A stretch of DNA of 64,000 nucleotides from Nocardiopsis eucommiae (GCA_018388625.1 CP074402.1:682001-746000), one strand, 5' to 3'. Positions 46,479 to 58,822 are shown, numbered from the stretch's first letter. Program-made: numbers and translations. The notes: generated from the letters alone by a model not told the origin.

Positions 46479-46859
46479 CGAGGTGCTCCTTATGGTTCTG
46501 GCGCTCCCGCCCACTTCGCCGCACGGTGGTCGCGCGGACGGGTTCTCGATGGTCCCCGGGCGGTCGATGCACCGCGCCGACCGCGCCCCAATGTGACCGA
46601 AGTGTGACTGTGTGTATACAAGGGGGCGTGGGTCCGGTGCCGACCGAACCGCTGAACGGATCACACGAGCACGGCCTTCCGGAGAACCCATGAGAAGGGA
46701 AAGAAATCTGCGGCGCCAGTTTAACGACACAGTCCCACGAGACCCCAGGGGTCCGCGAAAGATATGGGTGCGGGAGATAACGATATGGTCTGCGCGGCCG
46801 GTTCCGAATGTGGCCCCGGTCGCACTCGAACGCGGGCCGAGGCGGTGCTTCCGGAGGTC
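46479..46859. other. Non-coding gap between coiled-coil gene and methyltransferase gene
   Basis: About 380 bases that should contain the promoter of the coiled-coil gene. Around 46600-46625 there is a GT/AC-rich stretch with GTATAC. A plus-strand open frame at 46764 lacks a good start and overlaps the methyltransferase antisense, so it is not called. No strong hairpin seen. Confidence 0.4.
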
Positions 46860-48130
46860 CTATCCCGCTTCGGTTTCACGGCACAGCAGGTAGAACGGTT
46901 TCTCGCCGATTCGTGTGAGGACGACCGTCACCGATTCCGGTCCCGAGGCGCGCAGATCACGTCGGAGTTTCTCGGTGTCCACCGCCGAACCGCGTTTCTT
47001 GATCGTTACCGTTCCGGCCTTGTGCGCACGCACCGAGGAGCGCACGCGTTTCAGTGAGAACGGCGCGAACTCCAGCACCTCCAGCACCCGCCACAGGGGT
47101 GAGCGCTCGGGCCGGTCCGAGGTGAAGTAGGCGATCCGCTCGTCCAGCAGCGCGCCGTCCACCCGTGCCGCCGCCTCCGCCACGAGGTGGGAGCGGACCA
47201 CGGCCGGGTCCGGGTCGTACAGGTAGCGCCGGGCGGGCGCGACCGGCGCCGGGCCCAGGCCCGTCTCCTCGTCCAGGTGCGCCACCGCGCCCTCTCTCGC
47301 CAACAGGCCCGCGCGCTCGTGCAGCACCGTCGCGCGCCGTCGTGGCCCGTCCGGGCCGAAGCCCAGCCCGCCGAACCACAGAGCGGTCTCCTTCAGCTCC
47401 CCGTCCACCGAGATCCACTCGGCTGACGCGGCGGGGAGAGGACCTCGTGCGGAATCCCCGGGGCGGCCTTCAGGCACGCGGCCTCCGCACCCTCCGCCAG
47501 TCGGGTGGCCACGTCCCACGGTGGCGAGTAGGCGGCCGGGTCGAACACCCGGCCCCGCCCTCCGCGCCGGGCCGGGTCGCAGAACAGCAGGGGGTGGTCA
47601 CCCACCGCGACCCCGTTCACGTCACCCTCCCGGACCCGGGCGTGCGCGGACAGCCCCAACGCCTTGATGTTGGCCCGGGCCACCGCCACGGTCAGGGGGT
47701 CGGCGTCCACGCCCTCCACCGGCACGCCGCGCCCGGCCAGGGCCAGGAGGTCGGCGCCGATCCCGCAGCACAGGTCGCCCGCGACGGCGCCCCCGGCCAC
47801 CGAGGCGGGCAGGTGCCCGGCGGTGCGCTCGGCGCGGTACTCGGCCACGCTCCGGCGGGTGGACTGCTCCAGGCCGTTCGGGGTGAAGAACATGCGCGCG
47901 GCGTTCTGCCCGAACTTGGCCCGGCCGCGCTCCCGCAGGCCCACCTGGGTCATCACGGCGTTGACCAGTTCGGAAACCGGGAGGTCGGGGGCGAGCGCGG
48001 CGACCCGTGGGTCGGCGCGCAGCCGCGACGCGGTGGCCAGGGGGTCGCTGGCCGTGGCGGCGGGGTCCACCCCGGCGAGGACCTCCCGTCCCGCGTCGGT
48101 GAGCAGCGCCGAGAACGCGGGGACGCGCAT
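46860..48130 (-). CDS. THUMP-like class I SAM-dependent methyltransferase (one frameshift)
   Basis: The repaired product is 423 residues. The N-terminal region is helical, the Rossmann methyltransferase motif is DLCCGIGADLLALA (about 127-140), and LLFCDPARRGGRGRVFDP is the catalytic loop of the N6/N2-methyltransferase type. A C-terminal THUMP-like domain follows (YDPDPAVVRSHLV, FTSDRPERS, VTIKKRGSAVD). One missing C near 47436 joins LSP to AASAEWISVDG. Probably modifies RNA. Next to groES in many actinomycetes. Confidence 0.85.
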
Positions 48131-48202
48131 GGAACCTCCTGCTGTGGGCACGACGGTGGGGCGGGCCCGCCCGTCGGTCCGGGCCCCCGCCACATTTCCA
48201 TT

Positions 48203-48229
48203 CTGGCACTCTCGGGGGTAGAGTGCTAA
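48203..48229. promoter_or_regulatory. CIRCE operator upstream of groES
   Basis: CTGGCACTC (48203-48211), nine spacer bases, then GAGTGCTAA (48221-48229) matches the CIRCE consensus at 16 of 18 arm positions. CIRCE is the binding site of the HrcA repressor, so groES-groEL should be heat-inducible through HrcA. Confidence 0.9.
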
Positions 48230-48354
48230 ACGCGACGAGGCCGGTCTGGCACCCGCGACGACAGGCCGCCGCGGTCGCCCCTTTTACGTGGTCGGTTCGT
48301 GCTCACGCATGGCCGACGTCAGATACACCGAGACTTTGAAGGGGAGGTCACACC

Positions 48355-48663
48355 GTGTCGACCGCCACCAAGACCGTGCTGAAGCCGCTCGAGGACCGCG
48401 TCGTGGTCAGGACCCTGGAGGCTGAGCAGACCACCGCCTCCGGTCTGGTCATCCCGGACACCGCCAAGGAGAAGCCCCAGGAGGGCGAGATCCTGGCCGT
48501 GGGTCCCGGTCGCCTTGACGACAACGGCAAGCGCGTCGCCCTCGACGTGAACGTCGGCGACGTCGTCCTCTACAGCAAGTACGGCGGCACCGAGGTCAAG
48601 TACGACGGCCAGGAGTACCTGGTTCTCTCCGCCCGCGACCTCCTCGCGGTCGTCGAGAAGTAG
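48355..48663 (+). CDS. groS: Co-chaperonin GroES
   Basis: GroES forms the heptameric lid of GroEL. The 102-residue protein has [10 protein letters not shown] at the N-terminus, the mobile-loop region [19 protein letters not shown] and [25 protein letters not shown] precedes GTG 48355. It is cotranscribed with groEL1 and controlled by the CIRCE element about 130 bp upstream. Confidence 0.96.
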   Translation: MSTATKTVLKPLEDRVVVRTLEAEQTTASGLVIPDTAKEKPQEGEILAVGPGRLDDNGKRVALDVNVGDVVLYSKYGGTEVKYDGQEYLVLSARDLLAVVEK

Positions 48664-48682
48664 CTCTCGGCGCAGAGCCTTC

Positions 48683-48730
48683 GAACATCCCGCACCGGTC
48701 GGCCCTGAAGCCGGGCGGGGCGGGATGTTC
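48683..48730 (+). promoter_or_regulatory. Hairpin between groES and groEL
   Basis: An 11-bp perfect outer stem (48683-48693 with 48720-48730) encloses a GC-rich loop that can itself fold. It lies 20 bases after groES and 36 before groEL. It may act as a partial terminator or processing site setting the groES to groEL ratio (inference). Confidence 0.55.
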
Positions 48731-48766
48731 TCTTTCGACCCGAACCGTTAGAGGAAGTACTCACAC

Positions 48767-50371
48767 ATGCCGAAGATCCTGGAGTTCGAGGACGACGCCC
48801 GCCGCGCCCTCGAGCGGGGCGTGGACCGCCTCGCCAACGCCGTCAAGGTGACGCTCGGCCCGCGCGGCCGCAACGTCGTCATCGACAAGAAGTTCGGTGC
48901 CCCCACCATCACGAACGACGGCGTGACCGTCGCGCGTGAGATCGAGCTGGACGAGCCCTACGAGAACCTGGGCGCCCAGCTGGTCAAGGAGGTCGCCACC
49001 AAGACCAACGACGCCGCCGGTGACGGCACCACGACCGCCACCGTTCTGGCGCAGGCGCTGGTCCGCGAGGGCCTGCGCAGCGTCGCCGCCGGTGCCTCCC
49101 CGATGTCCCTCAAGAAGGGCATCGACGCCGCGGCCGTCCGGGTCTCCGAGATCCTGCTCGAGCGCGCCGTGCCGATCAAGGAGCGCGCCGACATCGCCTA
49201 CGTGGCGACCAACTCCGCTCAGGACGCCCAGATCGGCGACCTCATCGCCGAGGCCTTCGACAAGGTCGGCAAGGACGGCGTCATCACGGTGGAGGAGTCC
49301 CCGACCTTCGGTCTGGAGCTCGACTTCACCGAGGGCCTCCAGTTCGACAAGGGCTACATCTCGCCCTACTTCGTCACCGACGGAGACCGTCAGGAGGCCG
49401 TCCTCGAGGACGCGCAGATCCTGATCAGCCAGGGCAAGATCGGCAACCTGAACGAGCTGCTCCCGCTGCTGGAGCAGGTCGTGCAGAGCAAGAAGCCGCT
49501 GCTGATCATCGCTGAGGACGTCGAGGGCGACGCCCTGGGCGCCCTGGTGCTCAACCGCATGCGCGGCACCCTCAACGTCGCCGCGGTCAAGGCGCCCGGC
49601 TTCGGCGAGCGCCGCAAGGCCATGCTCCAGGACATCGCCGTGCTCACCGGCGGCCAGGTCATCTCCGAGGAGGTCGGCCTGACCCTGGAGAACGCGGACC
49701 TGTCCGTGCTGGGCTCGGCCCGCCGCATCACCATCACCAAGGACACCACCACCGTCGTCGACGGTGGCGGCGAGCAGTCCGAGGTGGAGGACCGCGTTCG
49801 CCAGATCCGCAAGGAGATCGAGGCGAGCGACTCCGACTGGGACCGCGAGAAGCTCCAGGAGCGCCTGGCCAAGCTCGCGGGCGGCGTGTCCGTGCTGAGC
49901 GTCGGCGCGGCCACCGAGGTCGAGCTCAAGGAGAAGAAGCACCGTCTCGAGGACGCCATCTCGGCGACTCGCGCGGCCATCGAGGAGGGCATCGTCGCCG
50001 GTGGCGGCGCCTCCCTGGTGCACGCCTCCACCGCTCTGGACGACCTCGGCCTGACCGGCGACGAGGCCACGGGTGCGGCGATTGTCCGCCGCGCGCTGGT
50101 CGAGCCCGCCCGGTGGATCGCGGAGAACGCGGGCGCCGAGGGCTACGTGGTCACCCACCGCGTCTCCGAGATGGAGGTCGGTCACGGCTACAACGCCGCC
50201 ACCGGCACCTACGGCGACCTGACCGCCGAGGGCATCCTCGACCCGGTCAAGGTCTCCCGCTCGGCCGTCCAGAACGCCGCTTCCATCGCTGGCATGCTGC
50301 TGACCACCGAGGTGCTGGTCGCGGACAAGCCCGAGGAGGACGCGGACGACGGTCACGGCCACGCCCACTAG
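48767..50371 (+). CDS. groL: Chaperonin GroEL (GroEL1 type)
   Basis: ATP-driven folding chamber subunit. The 534-residue protein has the nucleotide-binding [12 protein letters not shown] (about 85-96), the apical domain with [15 protein letters not shown], and the C-terminal signature region [16 protein letters not shown]. It ends in a short His-bearing tail (DDGHGHAH) instead of GGM repeats, as in actinobacterial GroEL1 paired with groES. No frameshift. A second groEL lies elsewhere in most actinomycetes. Confidence 0.96.
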   Translation: MPKILEFEDDARRALERGVDRLANAVKVTLGPRGRNVVIDKKFGAPTITNDGVTVAREIELDEPYENLGAQLVKEVATKTNDAAGDGTTTATVLAQALVREGLRSVAAGASPMSLKKGIDAAAVRVSEILLERAVPIKERADIAYVATNSAQDAQIGDLIAEAFDKVGKDGVITVEESPTFGLELDFTEGLQFDKGYISPYFVTDGDRQEAVLEDAQILISQGKIGNLNELLPLLEQVVQSKKPLLIIAEDVEGDALGALVLNRMRGTLNVAAVKAPGFGERRKAMLQDIAVLTGGQVISEEVGLTLENADLSVLGSARRITITKDTTTVVDGGGEQSEVEDRVRQIRKEIEASDSDWDREKLQERLAKLAGGVSVLSVGAATEVELKEKKHRLEDAISATRAAIEEGIVAGGGASLVHASTALDDLGLTGDEATGAAIVRRALVEPARWIAENAGAEGYVVTHRVSEMEVGHGYNAATGTYGDLTAEGILDPVKVSRSAVQNAASIAGMLLTTEVLVADKPEEDADDGHGHAH

Positions 50372-50489
50372 GGACGTCGGTCGGTGTCCGTGAGGGCCCG
50401 GTCCGGGGTGGGGCGCGCCGTCGTCCCACCCCCGCCCACTACCACGAGAGACCCGTTTCACACTCGCGACTACGTACCGTTTTCGGGCT

Positions 50490-50502
50490 ATTTTCCCAAA
50501 AT
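50490..50502. promoter_or_regulatory. A/T-rich inverted repeat upstream of shbA
   Basis: ATTTT and AAAAT arms flank CCC in an otherwise GC-rich region, 64 bases before the sigma factor start. Possible promoter or regulator site; function unknown. Confidence 0.25.
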
Positions 50503-50565
50503 GTAACCATTCTGTAGTTGCTGATTGGAGTGGTTGGGTCCTCAACTGCGGGCATCATTCCTAAC

Positions 50566-51216
50566 GTGACGGATGCAGGCGCCCGCGAGGGCGTTACCGC
50601 GCAGCGGCCAGGTACGCCCCCGGGGCACGAGGAGGCGGACCCCGCTCCGAGTGACACGGGGTTGAACCATCTGGGCTCACTCGCCGTCCGGGGCGACGAC
50701 GGGGCCATGGACTCGCTCCTGCGCGAGGTCAGACCCATGGTGGTGCGGTACTGCCGGACCCGCCTGGCGCGGGTCGCGGGCCTGGCACACTACTCGGACG
50801 ACGTCGCGCAGGAAGTGTGTATCGCCCTGCTCACGGCCGTCCCCCGTTACCAGGACCGGGGCAGGCCCTTCGCCTCGTTCGTGTTCGGCATCGCCGCGCA
50901 CAAGGTCGCGGACACCCTCCGCGTGGCCGGTCGGGTGGAGACGGTCCCCACCGACACCGTGCCCGAACAGCCGGACGACGGTCCCGGCCCCGAGGAGTCG
51001 GCGGTCCGCGTGTCCGAGGCCCAGCGGGCCAGGGCCCTCCTCGACGAACTGCCCGAACAGCAGCGCACACTGCTGGTGATGCGGGTGATCACAGGACTCA
51101 CAGCAGACGAGACGGGACATCTCCTTGGCATGTCGGCAGGCGCGGTACGGGTTGCCCAGCACCGAGCTATTGCTCGGCTTCGGAAGGTGGCCCTGGCGAA
51201 CCGCGTCCTCCCCTGA
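50566..51216 (+). CDS. shbA: RNA polymerase sigma factor, ShbA type
   Basis: A short sigma-70 family factor. In Streptomyces, ShbA drives transcription of the principal sigma gene hrdB. The 216-residue protein has region 2 ([43 protein letters not shown]) and region 4 ([40 protein letters not shown]). Its placement between groEL1 and guaB matches Streptomyces. GTG 50566 is preferred; a TTG at 50518 is possible. No anti-sigma gene adjoins it. Confidence 0.85.
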   Translation: MTDAGAREGVTAQRPGTPPGHEEADPAPSDTGLNHLGSLAVRGDDGAMDSLLREVRPMVVRYCRTRLARVAGLAHYSDDVAQEVCIALLTAVPRYQDRGRPFASFVFGIAAHKVADTLRVAGRVETVPTDTVPEQPDDGPGPEESAVRVSEAQRARALLDELPEQQRTLLVMRVITGLTADETGHLLGMSAGAVRVAQHRAIARLRKVALANRVLP

Positions 51217-51343
51217 GCACCGCGCCTCCCGCCCCGGAAGGCGCCGGTGCCCCTCGCGTCTCCGCCAGCGCGGCTACTGCCGCTACCCCCGCTGAGATCG
51301 CCGGGGCCGTTCCCCACGACGCGCGGAACGGCCCCCGAGACGG

Positions 51344-51802
51344 TCAGTCGTCGCTCTTGAGGGTCTTCATGGTCAGGTGGGACTCCACTCTCAGCACGGC
51401 GGGATGCCCCATCAGCCTGCTGGTGAGGAAGGCCTCGTAGGCGACGTGGTCAGCGATCCTTACCCGGAGGAAGTAGTCGGGGCGGCCGTACATCCGGCGG
51501 AACTCCACGATCTCCTCGTAGGCCGCCACGGTCTCCTCGAACTCCTGGACGGTCGCACTGTCCTGGGCGTAGATCTCCACGTCGAGGAGCACCTCCAGCC
51601 CCCGGCCCAGCCGCTCGGAGTCCACCACGGCCCGGTACCCCGTGATGACCCCAGACTCCTCCAGCCGCTTGACCCGGCGCAGGCAGGGAGGCGGGGTCAG
51701 CCCCACCCGACGCGCCAACTCGACGTTGGACAACCGGCCGTCCTGGCGTAGTTGGAACAGGATTTCACGGTCGACCCCATCGAGTGCATGTTCGTTGCTC
51801 AT
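51344..51802 (-). CDS. Lrp/AsnC family transcriptional regulator
   Basis: The 152-residue protein has an N-terminal winged helix (LDGVDREILFQLRQDGRLSN, RVGLTPPPCLRRVKRLEESG) and a C-terminal RAM ligand domain (LEVLLDVEIYAQ, RPDYFLRVRIADH). It is divergent from azlCD and probably controls those branched-chain amino acid exporter genes, as in many bacteria. The 62-bp gap is unusually A/T-rich, as Lrp sites are. Confidence 0.93.
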   Translation of the reverse strand: MSNEHALDGVDREILFQLRQDGRLSNVELARRVGLTPPPCLRRVKRLEESGVITGYRAVVDSERLGRGLEVLLDVEIYAQDSATVQEFEETVAAYEEIVEFRRMYGRPDYFLRVRIADHVAYEAFLTSRLMGHPAVLRVESHLTMKTLKSDD

Positions 51803-51864
51803 CCGGTCATTCTAGGGCTCAGGAACGAAACCATATAAGGCTCGATCTTTTCTAAAATGTCCTC

Positions 51865-52536
51865 ATGCCTAGGAAATCTGACCTGCGGTCGGCCTTCGCC
51901 GACTCCGCACCGGTGGGCCTGGCGCTCGTCCCGCTCGGTCTGGCCTTCGGAGTGCTCGTGGTCCAGGCGGGCCTGGACTGGTGGTGGGCCGGGGTGTCGG
52001 CCGCGCTCGTCTACGCCGGATCGTTCGAGTTCCTGCTGATCGGCATGGTCACCGCCGCCGCCCCGCTGACCGCGATCGCCGCGGCCGCGTTGATGGTGAA
52101 CTTCCGCCACGTCTTCTACGCCCTGTCGTTTCCCCTGGACCGGATCAGGGGTCGCGCGGGCAGGGCCTACGCCACGTTCGCGCTCACCGACGAGGCCTAC
52201 GCCCTGACCGCGTCCGAGCGCGCCCGCGCCTGGACGGGGCGGCGCGTCCTGTACTCACAGCTGTTCATGCACCTGTACTGGACTGGGAGCGCGACCGTCG
52301 GAGCCCTGCTCGGCGGCCTCATTCCCGAGGGCGTCCAGGGGCTGGACTTCGCCCTCACCGCACTGTTCACGGTGCTGGCCCTGGACGCGCTGCGGGACCT
52401 CAGGGGCGAGGTGTCCACCCCGGTGCTCGCGTTCGCGAGTGCCCTGGCCGCGTGGGTCCTCTTCCCCGACCAGATGCTCCTCGTCGCCTTCTCCCTGTTC
52501 ACGGCTGGTCTGCTCGCTCACCGGCTCGTACTCTGA
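51865..52536 (+). CDS. azlC: AzlC-family branched-chain amino acid exporter, large subunit
   Basis: The 223-residue membrane protein of the LIV-E family has about seven helices. It shows APVGLALVPLGLAFGVLV near the N-terminus and the family segment MVNFRHVFYALSFP (about 72-85). It exports branched-chain amino acids or analogues together with AzlD. Fourteen bases separate it from azlD. Confidence 0.9.
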   Translation: MPRKSDLRSAFADSAPVGLALVPLGLAFGVLVVQAGLDWWWAGVSAALVYAGSFEFLLIGMVTAAAPLTAIAAAALMVNFRHVFYALSFPLDRIRGRAGRAYATFALTDEAYALTASERARAWTGRRVLYSQLFMHLYWTGSATVGALLGGLIPEGVQGLDFALTALFTVLALDALRDLRGEVSTPVLAFASALAAWVLFPDQMLLVAFSLFTAGLLAHRLVL

Positions 52537-52549
52537 AGGAAGCCCGCTC

Positions 52550-54557
<2,008 letters not shown>

Positions 54558-54668
54558 TCGGCGCGGGGACGGCGCCGGATCCGGTCCGACCACGGACGGA
54601 TAGACTCGCGTCCGCGGTCAAGCGCTGGTCGACCGACCGGCGCCGCACGTCAGAGGGGAAGCGAACAG

Positions 54669-55784
54669 TTGGCTCAGGTGGAGATCGGGCTGGGCAAGAA
54701 CGGGCGTCGCGCCTACGAGCTCGACGAGATCGGGATCGTGCCCGCACGACGGACCCGCGACCCGGAGGAGGTGTCGATCGCCTGGCAGATCGACGCCTAC
54801 CGGTTCGAGACGCCCCTGGTCGTCAGCCCCATGGACAGTGTGGCCTCGCCCAAGACCGTCGTGGCCGTGGGTGAGCAGGGCGGTCTCGGCGTCCTCGACC
54901 TCGAGGGTCTGTGGACCCGCTACGAGGACCCGGAGCCGCTGCTCCAGGAGATCCGCGAACTCGACGACGTCGCCGCGACCAAGCGACTCCAGGAGATCTA
55001 CGCGGCGCCGATCCAGGAGGAGCTGATCGGCCGCCGGATCGAGGAGATCCGTGACGCCGGCCTGGTCACGGCCGCCCGGCTGTCGCCGCAGCGCACCGCC
55101 CAGTACCACAAGGCCGTCGTGGACGCCGGGGTCGACATCTTCGTGATCCGCGGCACCACGGTGTCGGCCGAGCACGTCTCCGGGCGCGCCGAGCCGCTCA
55201 ACCTCAAGCAGTTCATCTACGACCTCGACGTGCCGGTCGTGGTCGGCGGCTGCGCCACCTACACCGCCGCCCTGCACCTGATGCGTACCGGTGCCGCCGG
55301 TGTGCTGGTCGGGTTCGGCGGCGGCTCCGGCCACACCACCCGCTCCGTGCTGGGTGTGGCCGTCCCCATGGCCAGCGCCATCGGTGACGTCGCCGCGGCC
55401 CGCCGCGACTACCTCGACGAGTCCGGCGGCCGCTACGTGCACGTCATCGCGGACGGCGGCATGACCGGCAGCGGTGACATCGCCAAGGCCCTGGCCTGCG
55501 GCGCCGACGCCGTCATGGTGGGGTCCCCGCTGGCCCGCGCCACCGAGGCGCCCGGCGGCGGCTACCACTGGGGCAGCGAGGCGCACCACAACGAACTGCC
55601 GCGCGGCGAGCGGGTCGAGGTGGGCACCATCGGTGACCTCAGGTCGATCCTGCACGGCCCGGCCTCCACCAGCGACGGTTCCATGAACCTCATGGGCGCG
55701 CTGCGTCGGACCATGGCCACCTCGGGCTACACCGACCTCAAGGAGTTCCAGCGGGTCGAGGTCGTGGTGAACCCGCACCGTTAG
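54669..55784 (+). CDS. guaB3: GuaB3-family IMP dehydrogenase-related protein
   Basis: GuaB3 proteins are actinobacterial IMPDH relatives. The 371-residue barrel lacks CBS domains and starts from TTG 54669 (MAQVEIGLGKNGRRAYELDE). The loop that carries the catalytic Cys in GuaB (GPGSICTTR) is replaced here by GGGSGHTTR, so normal IMPDH chemistry is unlikely. VVSPMDSVASP, IADGGMTGSGDIAKALACGADAV and GSPLA are kept. A TAGACT -10-like box precedes it, so it may have its own promoter. It may bind nucleotides or use another acceptor. Confidence 0.92.
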   Translation: MAQVEIGLGKNGRRAYELDEIGIVPARRTRDPEEVSIAWQIDAYRFETPLVVSPMDSVASPKTVVAVGEQGGLGVLDLEGLWTRYEDPEPLLQEIRELDDVAATKRLQEIYAAPIQEELIGRRIEEIRDAGLVTAARLSPQRTAQYHKAVVDAGVDIFVIRGTTVSAEHVSGRAEPLNLKQFIYDLDVPVVVGGCATYTAALHLMRTGAAGVLVGFGGGSGHTTRSVLGVAVPMASAIGDVAAARRDYLDESGGRYVHVIADGGMTGSGDIAKALACGADAVMVGSPLARATEAPGGGYHWGSEAHHNELPRGERVEVGTIGDLRSILHGPASTSDGSMNLMGALRRTMATSGYTDLKEFQRVEVVVNPHR

Positions 55785-55833
55785 GGAGTGACGGCGGGGT
55801 TCCTCCCGCAGGTCGGACCAGACGCGAGTGTGA

Positions 55834-55863
55834 GGGGGCGTCCCGGAGAACCGGGGCGCCCCC
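55834..55863. terminator. Terminator after guaB3
   Basis: A 13-bp stem with one G-T pair (55834-55846 with 55851-55863) and a 4-base loop lies 49 bases after the stop. Confidence 0.7.
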
Positions 55864-55963
55864 GCGTCGTCCGAGGGGGTGCGTCCGAACCGCCACAGTG
55901 TGCCACTATGGTGCGTGTTTTTGAGTCTCGTGATCCGATGGTGACTTTCTCTTGGAGGACCGC

Positions 55964-56938
55964 ATGGGTGACAGTGAGTCCGGTGCCCCCGGGGCGACCG
56001 GTCCCTCCGAGGTGCCCCGCGCCCAGGAGGAGCCCCGCTCCGCCGAGGCCCGGCGCGAGTCCGGCGCCGCCGAGGCGCGCCGCGCCCGGGGCCACCGTCG
56101 GCGCCGCCGACGCGGACCGGCGGTCGCGGTCAGCCTCGCACTGGTCGTCTGCCTGCTGGTGACGGCGGGCGTCGTGGTCCTGGTCGGCCGCGTGTCCAGT
56201 GCCCTCAACGACTGGGAGGCGCCTGCCGCCGACGCCACCCCGGAGATCGGCACCATCGAGACCCCTCCGCACGACCAGCTCACCGGGCCACCCGCCCAGA
56301 CCGGGGTGACCGCCCGGGAGAACGGGGACCCGGACGAGTCCGCCGTCGGCGCGGACGAGCGGTCCGGCCCGGCCGAGGTGCTGCGCCCCAGCGACGAGTG
56401 GCTGGACGAGGTCTCCGCGAACACCGGCATCCCGCGCAGGGCCCTGGAGGGCTACGCCAGCGCCCAGCTGGTGCTCGACGCCGACCAGTCCTCGTGCCAG
56501 CTGTCCTGGCCCACGCTGGCGGGCATCGGCTACGTGGAGTCCCGCCACGGCACCTACGCGGGCGGTGAGCTCGGCCCGGACGGCAACACCACCGTCGACA
56601 TCATCGGCATCCCGCTGGACGGCACCAACAACACGCAGGCCATCCCCGACACCGACGGCGGTGAGCTGGACGGCGACACCGAGTGGGACCGGGCGATCGG
56701 CCCCATGCAGTTCATCCCCAGCACCTGGGCCCGGTGGGGCGAGTCGCTGGAGGGCGGTACCCCCGACCCGCACAACATCGACGACGCCGCCCTGGCCTCC
56801 GCCCGCTACCTGTGCGACGAGGGACGCGACCTCACCTCCGCGCAGGACTGGGAGTCGGCGGTCCTGGAGTACAACCGTTCCTCCGCCTACGTCAGCGACG
56901 TCCTGGCCTACGCGCACGCCTACGCCGACGCCGCCTGA
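55964..56938 (+). CDS. Membrane-anchored lytic transglycosylase (SLT/MltB-like)
   Basis: The enzyme cleaves peptidoglycan with formation of 1,6-anhydro ends. The 324-residue protein has a basic cytoplasmic N-terminus ([10 protein letters not shown]), one membrane helix (about 52-76), a disordered linker and the catalytic domain (about 145-324). GIGYVESRHGTY carries the catalytic Glu. AIGPMQFIPSTWARWG and a C-terminal YNRSSAYVSDVLAYA follow. GGAGG precedes ATG 55964. Monocistronic. Confidence 0.88.
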   Translation: MGDSESGAPGATGPSEVPRAQEEPRSAEARRESGAAEARRARGHRRRRRRGPAVAVSLALVVCLLVTAGVVVLVGRVSSALNDWEAPAADATPEIGTIETPPHDQLTGPPAQTGVTARENGDPDESAVGADERSGPAEVLRPSDEWLDEVSANTGIPRRALEGYASAQLVLDADQSSCQLSWPTLAGIGYVESRHGTYAGGELGPDGNTTVDIIGIPLDGTNNTQAIPDTDGGELDGDTEWDRAIGPMQFIPSTWARWGESLEGGTPDPHNIDDAALASARYLCDEGRDLTSAQDWESAVLEYNRSSAYVSDVLAYAHAYADAA

Positions 56939-57089
56939 GTCCCGTTCGGACCGTTCGGACCGGTCCCGGAGGTAATCCGGCGGTATGGGGTGTGGCAACC
57001 CACGTCCCTGACGGCCTCCGGTTAGCCTGGGGCCCCACCACTCCGGGTATGCGCCTTGGTGGGACACCGATCGAAAGGGAGGACCATCC

Positions 57090-58822
57090 ATGGCGACCAC
57101 CTGGTTGGGGCCGAAGGGGCGCACCGAGGCGCTCGCGTCGATGGCCGACGAGGAGCTCGACGTCCTCGTGGTGGGCGGCGGGATCGTGGGCGCGGGCATC
57201 GCGCTGGACGCGGTCTCGCGCGGGCTCTCCACGGGTCTGATCGAGGCGCGGGACTTCGCCTCCGGGACGTCCAGCAGGTCCAGCAAGCTCATCCACGGCG
57301 GCCTCCGCTACCTGGAACAACTCGACTTCGAGCTGGTCCGCGAGGCCCTGCACGAGCGCGGTCTCCTGCTCACGACCATCGCACCGCACCTGGTCCGCCC
57401 GGTGCCGTTCCTCTTCCCGTTCCAGCACCACTGGGAGCGGTTCTACATCGGCGCGGGCGTCACCCTGTACGACACCCTGGCGATGACCTCGCGCAACAAC
57501 CGGGGGCTGCCCTCGCACCGGCACCTGACCAGGTCCGGCGCGCTCCGGGTCTTCCCCGCGCTCAAGCGCGGCGCCCTGGCCGGGGCGGTCCAGTACTGGG
57601 ACTGCCAGGTGGACGACGCCCGGTTCGTCACCACCGTCCTGCGCACCGCCGCCGGACTCGGGGCGCGGATCGCCTCGCGGGTCCAGGCCGTCGAGTTCCT
57701 GCGCGAGGGCGAGCACGTGGTCGGTGCGACCGCCGCCGACCTGGAGACCGGCGAGAAGAAGCAGATCCGCGCGCGGCAGGTGGTGAACGCCGCCGGTGTG
57801 TGGACCGACGACATCCAGGAGATGGTGGGCGGTCGCGGCCAGATCCACGTGAGCGCGTCCAAGGGCGTGCACCTCGTGGTGCCCCGGGACCGCATCCAGG
57901 CCTCGTCCGGGATGATCCTCCAGACGGAGAAGAGCGTGCTCTTCGTGATCCCCTGGGGCCGCCACTGGATCATCGGGACCACCGACACCCCCTGGGACCT
58001 GGACAAGGAGAACCCGGCGGCGTCGCGGGCCGACATCGACTACGTCCTGGACCACGTCAACCAGGTGCTGCGCACGCCCCTGGGCCGCGACGACGTCGAG
58101 GGCGTCTACGCGGGGCTGCGGCCGCTGCTGTCGGGGAGTCCGAGGAGACCTCGAAGCTCTCCCGTGAACACACGGTCGCGCACCCCGTGCCGGGGCTCGT
58201 CCTCATCGCGGGCGGCAAGTACACCACCTACCGGGTCATGGCCAAGGACGCGGTGGACGCGGTCGCGCACGGGCTGGGCGGCGCGGTCCCCGCCTCGGTC
58301 ACCGACAAGCTGCCGCTGGTGGGCGCGGACGGTTACGCGGCCCTGTACAACCAGCGGCACCGGCTGGCCCGCGACTCCGGACTGCACGTCTCCCGGATCT
58401 CGCACCTGTTGCGCCGGTACGGTTCCGGGGTGCACGACGTCCTCGACCTGATCCGGGAGCGGCCGGACCTGCGGGAGCCGCTGAAGGGCGGTGAGGACTA
58501 CCTGCGGGCCGAGGTCGTCTACGCGGTGGAGGCCGAGGGCGCCCGCCACCTGGAGGACGTCCTGTCCCGGCGCACCCGGATCACCTTCGAGACCTGGGAC
58601 CGGGGCATCGCTGCCGCCGAGTCCGCCGCCGCGCTCATGGCGGAGCCGCTCGGCTGGACCAGGGAACAGGTCGAGCGCGAGGTGGAGTACTACCGCAAGG
58701 GCATCGAGGCCGAGCGCGCCGCACAGGAACAGGACACGGACCAGGAGGCCGACGCGGTCCAGCACGGTGCTCCGGAGATCGTGCCGGACATCCACGTGGG
58801 CAGGCCCGGAGGGCGTTCCTGA
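57090..58822 (+). CDS. glpD: Glycerol-3-phosphate dehydrogenase, FAD-dependent (one frameshift)
   Basis: This membrane-associated flavoenzyme oxidises glycerol 3-phosphate to dihydroxyacetone phosphate and feeds electrons to quinone. The repaired product is 577 residues. The FAD-binding VLVVGGGIVGAGIALDAVSRG is at about 26-46. SSRSSKLIHGGLRYLEQ, VPFLFPFQHHWERF and WIIGTTDTPW follow. The C-terminal part contains IAGGKYTTYRVMAKDA. One missing G near 58134 separates the halves (join GESEETSKL). GGGAGGA precedes the ATG. Confidence 0.93.

Noticed and set aside
44301..46607. A 768-codon plus-strand frame antisense to the coiled-coil gene
   Set aside because: Repetitive Leu/Gly/Val composition mirrors the Glu-rich repeats of the real gene; no good start.
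48761..50545. A 594-codon minus-strand frame over groEL
   Set aside because: It overlaps the intact groEL throughout and has shadow composition.
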